A DNA stretch of 64,000 bases from Nymphaea colorata (taxonomy: Eukaryota; Streptophyta; Magnoliopsida; Nymphaeales; Nymphaeaceae), in contig NC_045139.1 in the NCBI RefSeq assembly GCF_008831285.2, positions 7,348,204-7,412,203 on the forward strand, given 5' to 3'. Both the position numbers and the translations under genes were made by a program. Below, piece after piece: positions 37,483-49,884 of this stretch. The notes under the pieces were generated by a model that searched no databases, was not told the DNA's origin, and saw only the letters and a list, made by a program, of their open reading frames with translations. The number at the start of each line of letters is the position of its first letter. The stretch's first letter is position 1.

Positions 37483-37635
37483 ATACGTTGGAAAGTTCTC
37501 AAGGAGTCTGCATGTGGAATACAAACAACATGGGATTGACGTTCAATGTCAGGTAAGCTCTACGCAGACAGACACACAGTAGCTTCAGCTTTTAGATTAA
37601 ATAGTACTGCCTATGCATTTGCTGGGGTAGCCAGT

Positions 37636-37659
<24 letters not shown>

Positions 37660-37671
<12 letters not shown>

Positions 37672-39023
37672 CTGAACTAGTATGATCAGAATTACCCTAT
37701 TTGTTAGCTCTAGAGCTGATTTAAAAGTTTCACATATCGAAATATTTAACATTTTAATTTTTTTTTTAGGTCGTAACTTTTTGACATTTTCTGGCCAATT
37801 CACAACAAGTTTGGCTGAATCCATGAAACAACCAATTCAGTAAAATGGCAGAACTGCCAAACAAACTAATTTTTACGACACTTGTTTAAAAGTCATGCAT
37901 ATTCTTGACATTCTAGGTATGTAATTAGAAAGACTAGTGAACATTTCTTTATCTCAATTTAGGCATAATTTTATTAAATGTAGTGGCAGCCTTTTTTTTT
38001 AATGATTAAATATTAATATTTCCAACTTCCAAATTCCAAGATCCCTTCAAGAAAACTGTGAAAGAAATTCAACATAGAAAAGATGGCAGAATCGAGGTGT
38101 GTTATAATTCTCACATAATTAATGTAGAAGAAAATCTCTTCGGAGAAAGAAAGAAAATAAGAAAAAACTGAGGAACCTATTAAAGAGAGAATCTCGTTTC
38201 TAGAATCGTAAAATTAAGTTGGGCTTTGTGTCATATTCAAGATCATAATCGGAATGAAATAAATAATAATGTTACTACCCTTTATTTCTCATTAAAGGCG
38301 CCACTTGACAATGACTCATTGAAGGCTTACTTTTACTAATATCATATTTAAAGTGATCGTAAATCCGATTCAGGTAAATAATGAGAAGGACGACCTTTTA
38401 TTTTTCTTATTAGATGCATGAGTCACAAATATGGGTCCTACTTTTATCATCCTCTTATTTAAACTAAACAGAACAACTTAGGTTCATTTTTAGATCAATT
38501 TTGGGTTCATTTCTAGAAAAGAAGAAGAAGAAGAAGAAAGGAACCCATTAAAGGAAGAATCTCATTTCTAGATTCAAAAAATGAACATAAGAAGGTGGGA
38601 GACTGTCGAGAGGTTCTTACTGGTTAAGAGAGCCTGTCAAGAGACGGCATTCACAAGTATGCTTCTTGTCACCGGGGAGAAAGAAAAGGCCATTGGAAGA
38701 AGAAAAAGAAGGAGGAGGGGGCAACCCATTAAAGAGAGGATCTCACTTCTATATTAAAAAAAAGATGGCAAAATTTTCTGACAGCTACCAGGTATGGTTG
38801 AGTTTTTCTTCAGATCAGAAGAGGCCAATTAGTATGTTTTAAATAAATGTCAGGAGGGGCCCTGATGTTTACATTTTTTAAACATTTCATGTTTTTTTTT
38901 TTGAATAAGATCGGTTGATAATGATATTAATTGATAGTTGTGACCAATTATGTATCTTTTTTAGACAGAATTTCACGAGAGATTTTATAAAATTGCTAGA
39001 AAAATCAGCAATTGGTATACATG
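37660..39023 (+). repeat. Direct repeat R (copy 2), inside the right arm
   Basis: Same orientation as 16,740-18,094. It starts after a TA microsatellite (37638-37666) and ends at GGTATACATG, where right-arm sequence begins. No gene. Confidence 0.85.
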
Positions 39024-39092
39024 AGAAAAGTGTGAGGCCGTTTAATTTCCAAGGAATATCAACCCACCAATTGGCCATAAGCCCCGTCGAAA

Positions 39093-39780
<688 letters not shown>

Positions 39781-40108
39781 TTAATTGCCATCATTTCCAC
39801 CATGAAAGCTTACCTGAGCTGCCGTTGTAGATCGGCAATTACTTGTAGCCTGACAGCCCATCGGCAATTACCTGCTGTGATCCAAAATCCCAAATCCCTT
39901 GCAGTTCCAGAGATCAATCTGAATAAAGTAAAGATCCGATTACATGTGGTATATATATATATCTATATATATATCAACACACATGTATATCCGGTTTGTC
40001 ATGCTTATGTATCTCGTTTTCTGGGCTTATTAATCCAAGGGATTAGAGACAATCTGTGCGTGGTATCTGTTAAACCATAGAAAAGTTATTGTGGATTTCT
40101 ATATAGTT

Positions 40109-40178
40109 GTGTTTGAATGGGCATTGCATGGTGCAGGCATTTTTTCTTCTCAGATTGATTATCCAAGCAATTAAACAC
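40109..40178. mobile_element. Mirror copy of the small fold-back element
   Basis: Inverted counterpart of 34,093-34,162, with GTGTTTGA at one end and TTAAACAC at the other. Confidence 0.45.
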
Positions 40179-42767
40179 GCCCAATTAGTGAAATATAATG
40201 TTAAGCAAACAATTTTTAATAATGTCTTGTTTTGGGTAGCATCAAGGATGTGCTGTATCCTGAATGCTTTAATGGTGTCAGTTACTGATCATGCACTGGG
40301 CACACCCTATTGTTAGCTTTCACATTAAAAGCTTGAAGTTGCTTCTGAATGGCACTGCTCTCCCATGTCCAAAGTGGTTAGTTTCTCCAATAGCAAAAAA
40401 GAAGGAAAAGGAAATAACTTTTCTTATCATATTTTCCTTTTTGTATGGTAATTCATCCATTAATGTTTCATTTCCTTTGTCCCTATGCTTTTTCAAGTTT
40501 TTGTCTGCTAGGCTGGAGGAGTTGCTTGTTGCAATCCATGACATTGAACATCCATGGTCCAGGCAGGTTCATTTGCTTCGTCTTGAGTACAGATATTCAT
40601 GAGTAGATCCATATTAGAATCCAGATCCAACTCAAAATTCTACCAAAATTCTGGGGCTCGAACATGATCCGATCACTTCCGGCATCAGATCCGCAGAAAT
40701 CAGGTCGAGTATGTAAGATTCTATGCAGAACCAATAAATATTCTATCCTATGTATAGAACCTAATCAAATTTCTGATCCTGACCAGGAACCCATGTTACC
40801 TGATCTGGGTCTGATTACGATTCATCTGGGTGGAGCAAGGGCGGAGACAGGTCGGGTCTCGGTAGGGTGAGCTTATGCTTTCAAACCTTAATGCAGTGTT
40901 GAAACTTAGGTGAACTTAGGAGAGCAGCCCCACTAGATCTCATCCTCATGGTCAAATTGAAAATTTGTTAACCATATATTTAGTGTCTCCTAGAAAAAAA
41001 GTTGATATGTAATTCGTGTGACAGTGACAGTTGGGCAGAGGGGTTTTAAGACATTCATCAACTTAATGGTACTTAACTGCCGGAGTTCTCTTGGCCCAGT
41101 TAATGAGAAAGGAACGTAGCTGTGAGACTCAGGATGTAGGGGATGAGGAACCTTTCTATTTAGTTATGGGTGGTGGTTGCTCTTTAATGAAACCTTCGAT
41201 CCATAAAAATCGATTCCTAAAAAAAACTTTTTTTCAAAAACAAAAAATAGATTAAAAAAAAAGTAATTAGAAAGTTTTGAAATGTTAACAAGGGGAACCG
41301 CTAATGGCAATCTTATGGGGTGTAATTTGGATCCAAACTTTGTCCAAATATCTCATAATAGCCTCCAATTTTGTTCAAGAAGAAGAAGAAAAGAGCATGT
41401 TTGTCCCTAGGGGTTTAGTATAACTGGTTCGGTAGAAGCATGATAGAAAGATACATCTTCATTTTTTGTTCTCATGGGCACTAACTAACTAGGTCCCTTG
41501 ACCCTACAAAATGGACCATGGCGACAACTTAACCTTGAATCCATAACACATGGGAAGAGGCAGAAACAAGGGGAGGGTCTTGGGCTCTCTTGAAGTGGGT
41601 CATAATCCTCTTGCTTACCCAAAAAAAAATTGGATGTTTGAAGTGTAATTTCCTAGAAGAGCAGGAGTTGACTATCTGCTGCCAATTAGACCATTGAAAT
41701 TTATGACAGATGAAGGTAAACGACTTTCAGTTGGGGTTACATCTCGTTATTTGCCAAGTCACTTTTCACACGGACCCCAAGTACTCACCAAAGTTGGTTG
41801 GTTTCATCTCGTTGTATGCGATTAAAGACATGGATGTCAACCAATCGGATTCAAGTCAGATGTACCCTTAATCCTTTCTGTTTTTTTTTTTTTATACACA
41901 TATTCATATTCAAATTTTGATTCAAGTACAAATAAAGAAAAATCATATATGAACCCAAGGCCGAAATCCGATCTGAATCTGACTTTTGCAATCATATCCA
42001 AAACTGAATCCGAATGTTGAACTGAATTTAACCTATTTTGAAAATGTAAGCGCATTAGACATAAGATATTTGTCTAAAAATAAATCTGATTCAAATTCGC
42101 ATATGAATCTGATCAGATATTTATATATATACGAATCTGAATCCGATCAAATGTCATTTCTTAAATCCAAATATGATCTGATCAATGTCAATCCATAAAC
42201 TCGGATCTGACCCAATTTATTAGTGGGATATTAATTTTTTTTCCATATCTGATTTTTTTTGAAACGGTTCAATCAAATATCTCATCCAAATCAAATATAA
42301 GACCGAAACTTCTAAGTTCTAACAAACGGCCTGGAGGAGGAGTACATGATCCGGTCACCCTCCCAACCTTCTTCCTCCTTGTAATGGTCATGGAGAATGA
42401 AGAAGTCATTATATTATGCGCGTTAGGTATACGATGGCATATTCGATCATAGAGGAGACGTCCAATCCACATAACAAAGGCTCAAGTATCACGGACACCT
42501 TCTTTGAAATGAATGCTGCATCCTTGCTCTGAATTTATGAGGCCTATCGGTCCAGATGGACGACAGATGTTGATGGCGCGATAATTTCAAACTTTTGATA
42601 ACGCCTCGTGATATAGCTGCCGAACTAATTCCACCATAACTGCAATAATTTAAAAAGATGGTCATATATAGGAATTGATGAGCTCTTTGACTCCTTTATG
42701 AGGTAAGATAAGAGGCTCCTTCACCCTTACTTCCCATCAGACACTAAAGCTCCATTGTCTTCTTCAG
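40179..42767. other. Inner right-arm intergenic DNA
   Basis: Mirror of 31,712-34,090, with no gene recognised. It contains a dispersed repeat at 40,800-41,010 and GAATC-rich sequence at 41,840-42,300. Confidence 0.5.
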
Positions 42768-42773
42768 TATAAA
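42768..42773 (+). promoter_or_regulatory. KCR-C TATA box
   Basis: TATAAA in the context CAGTATAAAAAT, 38 bases before the first ATG (42806) and 65 before the second (42833). It matches the KCR-B promoter. Confidence 0.6.
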
Positions 42774-42805
42774 AATCTGCCCTTCCCTCACATCATACCA
42801 CTGAA

Positions 42806-43443
42806 ATGCTCCCATTGCTCAAGGAGATCAAGATGGACTTCAAGTTCTTGCTCACTCTTTCAACAATCATAGGCCTTTTCTCTCTACTCAAAACATTGGT
42901 GGTGATTCTGAGATGGGTCTGGAGCTCATTCCTTAGGCCCAAAAAGGACCTGAAGAAGTATGGTTCTTGGGCAGTTGTCACAGGTCCTACTGATGGTATA
43001 GGGAAGGCTACCACTTTTCAACTGGCTCGCGAGGGCCTGAACTTGGTCCTAATAGGCCGGAACCCTGCCAAGCTGAGCTCGGTCTCTAGCGAAGTGCAGG
43101 AACGGTTCACCGGCGTCAAGGTCAGGAGCATTGTATGCGATTTTGCAAAAGATTTGGAGAATGGAATTAAGAGAATAGAACAGGGAATCAAGGATTTGAA
43201 TGTTGGCATCTTGATCAATAATGTTGGGACTACTTACCCTTTTGCCATGTTCTTACATGAAGTTGATGAGAAGTTGATAGAAAGGGTGATTGGTGTTAAT
43301 GTGGTGGGAACAACAAAGGTGACTCAGGTGGTTCTTCAAGGAATGGTAGAGAGGAAGAGGGGAGCCATTGTCAACATTGGATCTGGTGCTTCTTCTGTTC
43401 TGCCATCTTATCCCCTTGTTACAATATACTCTGCAACCAAAGG
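42806..43443 (+). pseudogene. KCR-C: intact exon 1 without its own exons 2-3
   Basis: Inverted twin of KCR-B exon 1. Open from ATG 42806 (or 42833, matching MDFKFLL) to a good donor (AAAGG|GTAAG at 43443), with anchor, TGPTDGIG, NNVG, Ser region and YSATK all present. Phase at the donor matches other copies. No KCR exon 2 follows until 47,840, which belongs to KCR-D, because the segment corresponding to left-arm exons 2-3 of KCR-B is missing here. It may splice across KCR-D exon 1 to 47840-47909, but exon 3 there is broken by TE2. Probably a non-functional remnant, with expression possible. Confidence 0.75.
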
Positions 43444-46435
43444 GTAAGTCCTCAGTTTCTCTCACTGTTGTCATGCATGATTCAGTTAATCTTCATATTA
43501 TATAGATATATATATATATATATCCCTTTGCTCTTCCAAGTTGTTAGATTTTTTCTTTTCCAACTCTTAAAGCAGCAGAAAACAGATAAAGGAGTTGGGT
43601 ATCCTCCCTCTCCCTCTCTCTGTTATGCCAAGAGGTGCACATCTGCGGCTGGCTTCTTTACTTTTGATTTGAAGGTCTTAAGTCTGATCTTCAGGACAGA
43701 CGTTTTGCAGTAGCAAAATGAAAGGAAGAGTTTAGGAACAACATTAGTGAAATGGCTTCTCGTTGTGCCAAAACCAGAAAATAAAAACAAGATGGTCGTT
43801 AGAAGCTTTTCTAAAACAAACTGCTTTCTGCAGGCACCAAAAGTTTCTGTAATTTTCATGGCAGAACTCTGTGATCTCTTTGTCTCAAATCTATTGTCTG
43901 ACCTTGCAATTTTCTCTCCTTCCGGAAACAGTTCCTACTCCAACCTCTGTGACTATGCCTTCTCGTTAGGCCTACGTCAAGTCAGAGAAACAAAAGAACC
44001 AAGACCTAGAATGTCATTATTGCTGGTGCCAAAAGTAAGAGCTCCCACAATAAATGCGAAAATAATGTGCGGCTGGTATGTACATGAGAATAATGTGAGG
44101 TCGTTTTTATACGGAAAGCTTCCATTATGGGCAGCGGCATAGCCAAAAATTTTTTGCTGAAGGGTATTAACCGGTCTCTAGCTTAATAGGATGGGTGCTT
44201 GGGGAGCACCAACCTAGGTTTAGTGTGGGCACCACATGTGGCTAGACCGAGATTCGCTACTGATTATGGGTGCACCTTGCCGAGATGTGCCTGAACAGGG
44301 ATCTCTTGTTCTCTATATTCTTGATACTGCCAAACAGGTTTTTCAGGTTTGATTTCATGTTTGCATTTCAACGAAAAAGTGCTTCGAGTTTCATAAAAGA
44401 AGACTAGCTAGGTAGGTCTCATAGATAGATTCTATAAACTTTTGACACGATGGATGCATTTTAGAAACCAAAGGCTTGAAGCTTTTAAATATAAGATATT
44501 CAGAAATCAGATCGTAGGTCGCCTTAGACATTAGCTACAAGGAAATGAAACACAAATTTACAGCATATTGGATATATTTAGCACAAGGATCCAAGAAAAT
44601 CACCATGAACCCATTAACTGTGGAAGGTAGTACAACACAAACTGAAGTCGAGCAGGAGCTTTTACATGATCACATGACATTTTCACTTTTCCCTGTATTA
44701 TCATAAATCTCACCAAAAAAAAAGGGATCTAGATTAGAATCCAAGTAGTGGAGATCGATGTCAAATTAAATTAAATCCAGTAAGATATGGGTCTGGACTT
44801 ATGCCATGAGATAAAACATAGATTCCAGTAAAAGAAGACAGAAGACTAAAGTAAAGCATAAAGGCCTTGGAGTAACTTAAATTTTGAGAAACATAAAATA
44901 TATCTCCTTTCTCGTGCAGATCCTGATTTCTGGCCCTACTCGAAGCAATAGAGCATCAGAAACCAAGCTATTTTTGTACAAAGTGCTTCCTCTTTCTTCA
45001 GGCCAATCGCATCTCCAAGTGAAGAAAAGAAAATCTTGTTAATTTATCATTCTTATCAGGTGTCAGCGTCTAAAAAACTCGTCCAGTTTAAAGATAAGGT
45101 GTCGGCTGAATATTCTTTTTCGTCCTTGTCTCTAAGGGCAAGATAAAAAGCCAAGCAAAATATGAATATGAAATAAAATATGTGACTAAATTATGAAGCA
45201 AATTTTACCGGCACTTAGATTAATTAGTATGTTGACACACTTATATTATGCGGACTAATTGTGTCAATAATATATTTGAACACTCTCTCAAAGCCAAGTA
45301 AAAACTCAAAAAAGCATTGAAAATTCTAAATTTAGTGCAGAAAGCACTCAAGCTTGCGCCTGTTTCCACGTCTCTTCGTGCAGAATCACACGCTAGCTGT
45401 TTTCCTCTACTTACCACTTACCATGTAAGTCTTTTACCAACATCGAACTCTATATCTCTATCTTCTCCAGTTAGGGAAGATCATAGTGACAAGCAAAAAA
45501 TTCTATATTATTTGATGTTGGATAGGCATTAATGGGTACCATTAAAAATGGTTTACATTAATGTTTAAAAGTTACGGATCATGCAGTACGTGCAACTTAT
45601 TTTAATATTTAGCACATTAAAAGCATGAGCTTGTTTTGGAATTGTACCCAACAACAAACGATGCCGAAGGTGCTGCAATTAAAGCAGGTGCAACCAGTGG
45701 GGGACTCGTCTCCATTATCAGAAAGAAAGGAAGGAAGAAAGAAAAAGAAAATTTCCTTTTAGATAGTCTCTCGGGGTGCACTTTTCTTGGTACCAAAAAC
45801 AAAGAATTCATGGATGGATTTAAGATACTCACCAACTGAATGGTACGTCACTGTTCGAGTCTATTGGACACATTAATGAGAAGTTAAGCAGGGAGACAGG
45901 GGCAGAAGAAGGGGGGTTGGCAGGGACCATGGCCTCTGTCATATTTTTGAAAAAAAAAACATATTTTAAAAATTTTAATTTATTCATGTAAAAATTCTGA
46001 AAAACATTGTTAGAGTAAGTATAAATTTATTAGTACATTAATGAAGACACCCATATGAAAATAAAAATAAAAAAACTTTGTGGGGCTACTGTAGGCAACT
46101 GTCCATGCCAGACCACATAATCTCCATTATTGCTTTTCAAGCTATCCCACCGAGATGTGGCACACAACGTAAAAAAAAAAAAAATCTGACTTGATTAAGA
46201 AAGCATTTGCTACAAGATTTTTGTGGAAAGTAAGTAACTTTATATGTATATATATATTTGAAATCTACGTGACTATTTTTTATTTTGTGTCGCTAAAACT
46301 ATTAGAAGATGTGTATTTTCAAAGGTCAATAGTTCAACCATGGTTTTAATGACTGAACATAAATTTTGCAACGGTTTTTATAGATACAAAATCCTACTGC
46401 AACTATGCGAAACTTCTGTTTAATATCTGCCTCGG
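43444..46435. other. DNA between KCR-C and KCR-D
   Basis: Mirror of 28,240-31,038. It contains the KCR intron cassette (about 43,470-43,760), an unrecognised open frame (43,747-44,142) and a dispersed repeat at 44,130-44,320. 46,085-46,212 is an insertion relative to the left arm. Confidence 0.5.
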
Positions 46436-46441
46436 TCTAAA
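46436..46441 (+). promoter_or_regulatory. Degenerate KCR-D TATA box
   Basis: TCTAAA in the context GGTCTAAAACC occupies the place of the KCR-A TATA box (GGTATAAAACC). One base has changed. Confidence 0.6.
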
Positions 46442-46817
46442 ACCTATTCTTCCCCACATTATGCCATCTGAAATGCTACCGTTGCTCAAGGAGAGAAAGA
46501 TGGAGTTCAGGTTCTTGCTCACTCTTTTAACTCTCATAGGCCTTTTCTCTCTATTCAAAGCATTGGTGGCGATTCTGAGATGGCTCTGGGCCTCGTTTCT
46601 CAGGCCCAAGAAGGACCTCCGGAGGTATGGTCCATGGGTTGTACTTACAGGCCCTACCGACGGAATAGGGAAGGCCATGGCCTTTAGCTTGACTGGTGAG
46701 GGCCTCAACTTGGTCCTACGCCAGAACCCTGCCAAGTTGAGCTCAGTCTCTTGCGAAATCCGGCAACGGTTCGCCGGCGTCCAGATCAAAAGTGTAGTAT
46801 GCGATTTTGCTGAAGAT

Positions 46818-47100
46818 GTTATAGATGTTTTTCCTGAAAAGAATACTTAAAAAACAATAACCAGTCAAGAACAACTCAAATGGTTTCAAACTTCAAACAT
46901 TCATATATCCAATAATTACGCAGCTAATGACAGACTTAAGCATCAACATAACATTCTAACAAGCCGATTTCATAACAGAGATTGCATAAAACTGTTGAAA
47001 ATCAAAATCACTTAAGTGCTAGCACAAGATTGTGATCCCAACACCAACATTGCAGCAATATCTATCAAAAATATGCTAGATAATGCAGACAGAGATGCTT
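46818..47100. other. Foreign segment replacing the end of KCR-D exon 1
   Basis: AT-rich sequence with no match to KCR-A at this position. KCR intron homology resumes at about 47,100. Origin not recognised. Confidence 0.6.
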
Positions 47101-47676
47101 CTGTTTATTAAATTTTATTTTAACTAGTGTTAAAGCAGCAGTAAACAGACAGAGAAGGGATTTGGCATGGATATCCCCTCTATCACCCTTTCAGTTTTAT
47201 CGGCAGCTGTTCTTCTCCACTTTTAGCCGCTTGACTATTTGGTTGTTACAGCACAGGTTTGGCAGTAGCAAAATGGTGAAAGAAGATGGATTGCCAAAAC
47301 CAGAATTTTTTCTTTTCCTAATGCCAACTGCTTTTGGAAGTACCAAAAGTTAAAGGCCTCATAACGAAACCGTCAAGATGAATGCATTGCCTGTGTATTC
47401 GTTGCTTTGTATGTATGATGGTGATGCAATATATAGTAGAACGCCGTAAACTTCATGAGGAGATCCAAGTTAGTGAAGCAAATTATGGTTGCCTTTGATA
47501 GGTTAGAATTTTAGATCTGAAGTCAGCATGAAGGAGGCCATTACTATGGATTAGTTTCTTTACCAGCCTTCTCACCATCCTCCCTGTCTCTGCTGTTCAT
47601 GGTTTCAAGAAGAAGGGGAAACGACGAGAGGCCGGAGGACCACAGAATGGAATGGCAGGGCAGCTCTCTCTCACTC

Positions 47677-47712
47677 TGTGTGTGTGTGTGTGTGTGTGTG
47701 AGCGAGCGAGCG
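47677..47712. repeat. TG microsatellite in KCR-D intron 1
   Basis: About 12 TG units followed by GAGCGAGCGAGCGCGCG. Mirror of the CA/GA run at 22,351-22,391. Confidence 0.9.
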
Positions 47713-48352
47713 CGCGAATTCAACCATGCTGGACGATTTCTCTTTGATGATTTCTCTCATATCCTATGGGACGCATATAGCTCGATAGGGAAGGATTTAA
47801 ACCATTCTCAGTGGTCAAATATTGTCGTATTGGTCGCAGGTACATAGAGAAATTCTCCAGGAGCCTCAGCGTCGAATATAAACCTTATGGGATTGATGTT
47901 CAGTGTCAGGTAAGTTGCAACTGATCTTATAAGCTGCAAAATTCTGCATGAATCATTCAATCAGTTTCCATTCATCTAGACTCGATGATTCATTCATAAC
48001 AAACTCAAATCACAACAGGTTCCATTAATCATTCATTAAATCATCCTTTTGGGACAAGATATATGGAATGGAGCCTTTCCGCTCAATCAAAAGCTATACA
48101 TGTTAGACCCCTTCGAAAATGCACTTGCCCATCAAAATCCAGTATTATTTTTTACTTGACAGTACATTTTTCAGAAAGAGAACAGTCCATTCCATGAAAG
48201 ATTTTAACGGGGTTCAGCTAGCAAACTCTTTTCTCGTTTTTCTTCTTATTGTAATGTGTTGTTGAAGGGGCCGGAGAATTTGAGCTACAACTTACATGTA
48301 TGTGTTTAATTTGGTTGCAGGTTCCTTTCTTTGTGTCGACAAAGATGACGAA

Positions 48353-48357
48353 CATAA
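48353..48357. other. TE2 target-site duplication, left copy
   Basis: CATAA before TE2 is repeated at 52464-52468. KCR-A has a single copy at the homologous site, which confirms the empty site. Confidence 0.93.
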
Positions 48358-48988
48358 TGAAAAGAGTCATCACCGACTCTTGAGAAGGGTCGAGAAGACC
48401 CAAGAGGCTACAAGCCTCTTCCGTTTTTTTTGTAAGTCGGTGGAAGTCTTCTCTCTTAAGTCGTGCTTGTATAGTGGGTGAAAAGAAAAATAATTAAAAA
48501 AGAAAAAATGGAAGCTTCATCCACCGACCTCCTCTCCCTATAAATAGGGATGGAGGGCATAGCGTGTGTGCATGAAAAGTGAGTTGCTCACTTGGTGAGC
48601 TTGAGCGTAGTGTGTGAAAAAGTGTGTGTGAGTCTTAGTCTATGTGCTCACTTTGTGAGCTTGTGAGGTGTGTGAGTTGGGTGTGCTCTATTTGTGAGCT
48701 TGTGAGTGTTACCTCGTGTGTTCACTTTGTGAGCTCGAGCGTTGCAGTTTCAAGTGTGCGCTGCAAGAGCGTTGGGTGTGTTAACTCACTGCGTGAGTCG
48801 AGGTGAGTTTTCTTAAGTCCTCTTTTGTAATATCCAGTTTGATGAATAAATAGTTTGCTTGTTCAAGTATACTTTGCCAAGTTATTATTGAGTATCAGTT
48901 TGGACGTCGAGACTCTGTTGGATTTTCTCCGTATAAATTCGAGTTTGTAGTTGAGTTATATTTAGGGCCCGCATTACGTTTTCCAACA
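48358..48988 (+). repeat. TE2 5' LTR
   Basis: 631 bp from TGAAAAGAGTC to TTCCAACA. TATAAATA at 48539-48546 is the likely promoter. Four hairpin-like units of the type GCTCACTTTGTGAGC occur at about 48586, 48646, 48685 and 48720. Confidence 0.95.
48539..48546 (+). promoter_or_regulatory. TE2 LTR TATA box
   Basis: TATAAATA in the context CTCCCTATAAATAGGG. The copy in the 3' LTR is at 52014-52021. Confidence 0.75.
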
Positions 48989-48990
48989 AG

Positions 48991-49002
48991 TGGTATCAGA
49001 GC
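48991..49002 (+). other. TE2 primer-binding site
   Basis: TGGTATCAGAGC, complementary to initiator-methionine tRNA, two bases after the 5' LTR. Confidence 0.92.
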
Positions 49003-49051
49003 GAGGTTCTGTCCGAAGGCCGATTTATTGGAATAGATATATCCTGAAGTT

Positions 49052-49861
49052 ATGGCGGCATTAGCGGTTGCATTAAACAATATTGAGAAACTTAACAATA
49101 ACAATTATGGCTATTGGAAATCATGTATGGAGTCGTATTTTCTAGGACAAGAATTATGGGAGATAGTATTGGGATCAGACACTAATATTCCTATCGACGA
49201 GGAAGCGAAGAAGAAATGGATGATCAAAGCAGGAAAAGCTTTATTTGCAATTAAGGTATCAATCGAGAAAGATTTATTAGAGCATATACGAGATGCTACG
49301 ACTCCTAAAGAAGCATGAGATGCTTTTGCAACTCTATTTTCTCGAGCTAATGATGCCCGCCTACAATTGTTAGAAAATGATCTAGCTACATTAACTCAGG
49401 GAAGCATGTCGATAGCAGAATATTTTATGAAAGTTAAAAATATCTGTAGAGAGATATCTCAAATTGATCCTGAGTCAAAGATCAGTGAGACCCGTATACG
49501 GAGAATACTTATTCACGGACTTCGTCCAGAATTTGGCAGTTTCATAATTGGTGTTCAAGGCTAGCCAGTTCAACCAACTTTGTTGGAGTTAGAAAATCTC
49601 TTGATCAATCAAGAAACATTAGCGAAACAAATGGTCGGGCTTTCTCTCAAGGGAAATAATGATGAAGCTTTGTTTAGTAAGGGTCAGAGATCACGATGGC
49701 CAGCTAAGCCAGTCATTAGGTCTCCAAGTAGGAACATTGATGACAAGAAAGAGAAAAATGTACAAAAGAAAACAAGAGAAACTACACAGCAGTGGAGACC
49801 AAAGGTAAAATGTTTTAGATGTGGGAAATTGGGTCATATTGCTCGTGACTGCACAGAGTGA
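49052..49861 (+). pseudogene. gag: TE2 gag with two in-frame stops
   Basis: One frame from ATG 49052 encodes a Copia gag: NNYGYWKSCMESYF near the start, a UBN2-type region (LATLTQGSMSIAEYF), and a CCHC zinc knuckle CFRCGKLGHIARDC at the end (about 49,810-49,855). It is interrupted by TGA at 49316-49318 and TAG at 49562-49564, both where related gags have tryptophan. Its final stop TGA is at 49859-49861. Pol continues in another frame. Confidence 0.9.
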
Positions 49862-49884
49862 GAATAAATTAAGGAAATGCAGTC

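Larger units (their letters stand above)
34780..37552 (+). pseudogene. KCR-E: divergent KCR pseudogene in the central spacer
   Basis: Exon 1 starts with the ATG at 34780 and encodes a hydrophobic anchor, WVWASFLRP, a cofactor loop and LVLVGRNPSK. It stops matching KCR after IREGIRG (about 35,145), losing the NNVG, Ser and Tyr-Lys region. The loop reads TGPTDEIG, with Glu in place of a conserved Gly. An intact exon 2 lies at 37483-37552 (70 bp, same length and phase as other copies, encoding VEYKQHGIDVQCQ) with AG and GT borders. No exon 3 is visible before the direct repeat at 37,660. Exon 1 is followed by a 148-bp-spaced tandem duplication (35147 and 35295). It is more distant from A-D than they are from one another. 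Confidence 0.8.
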
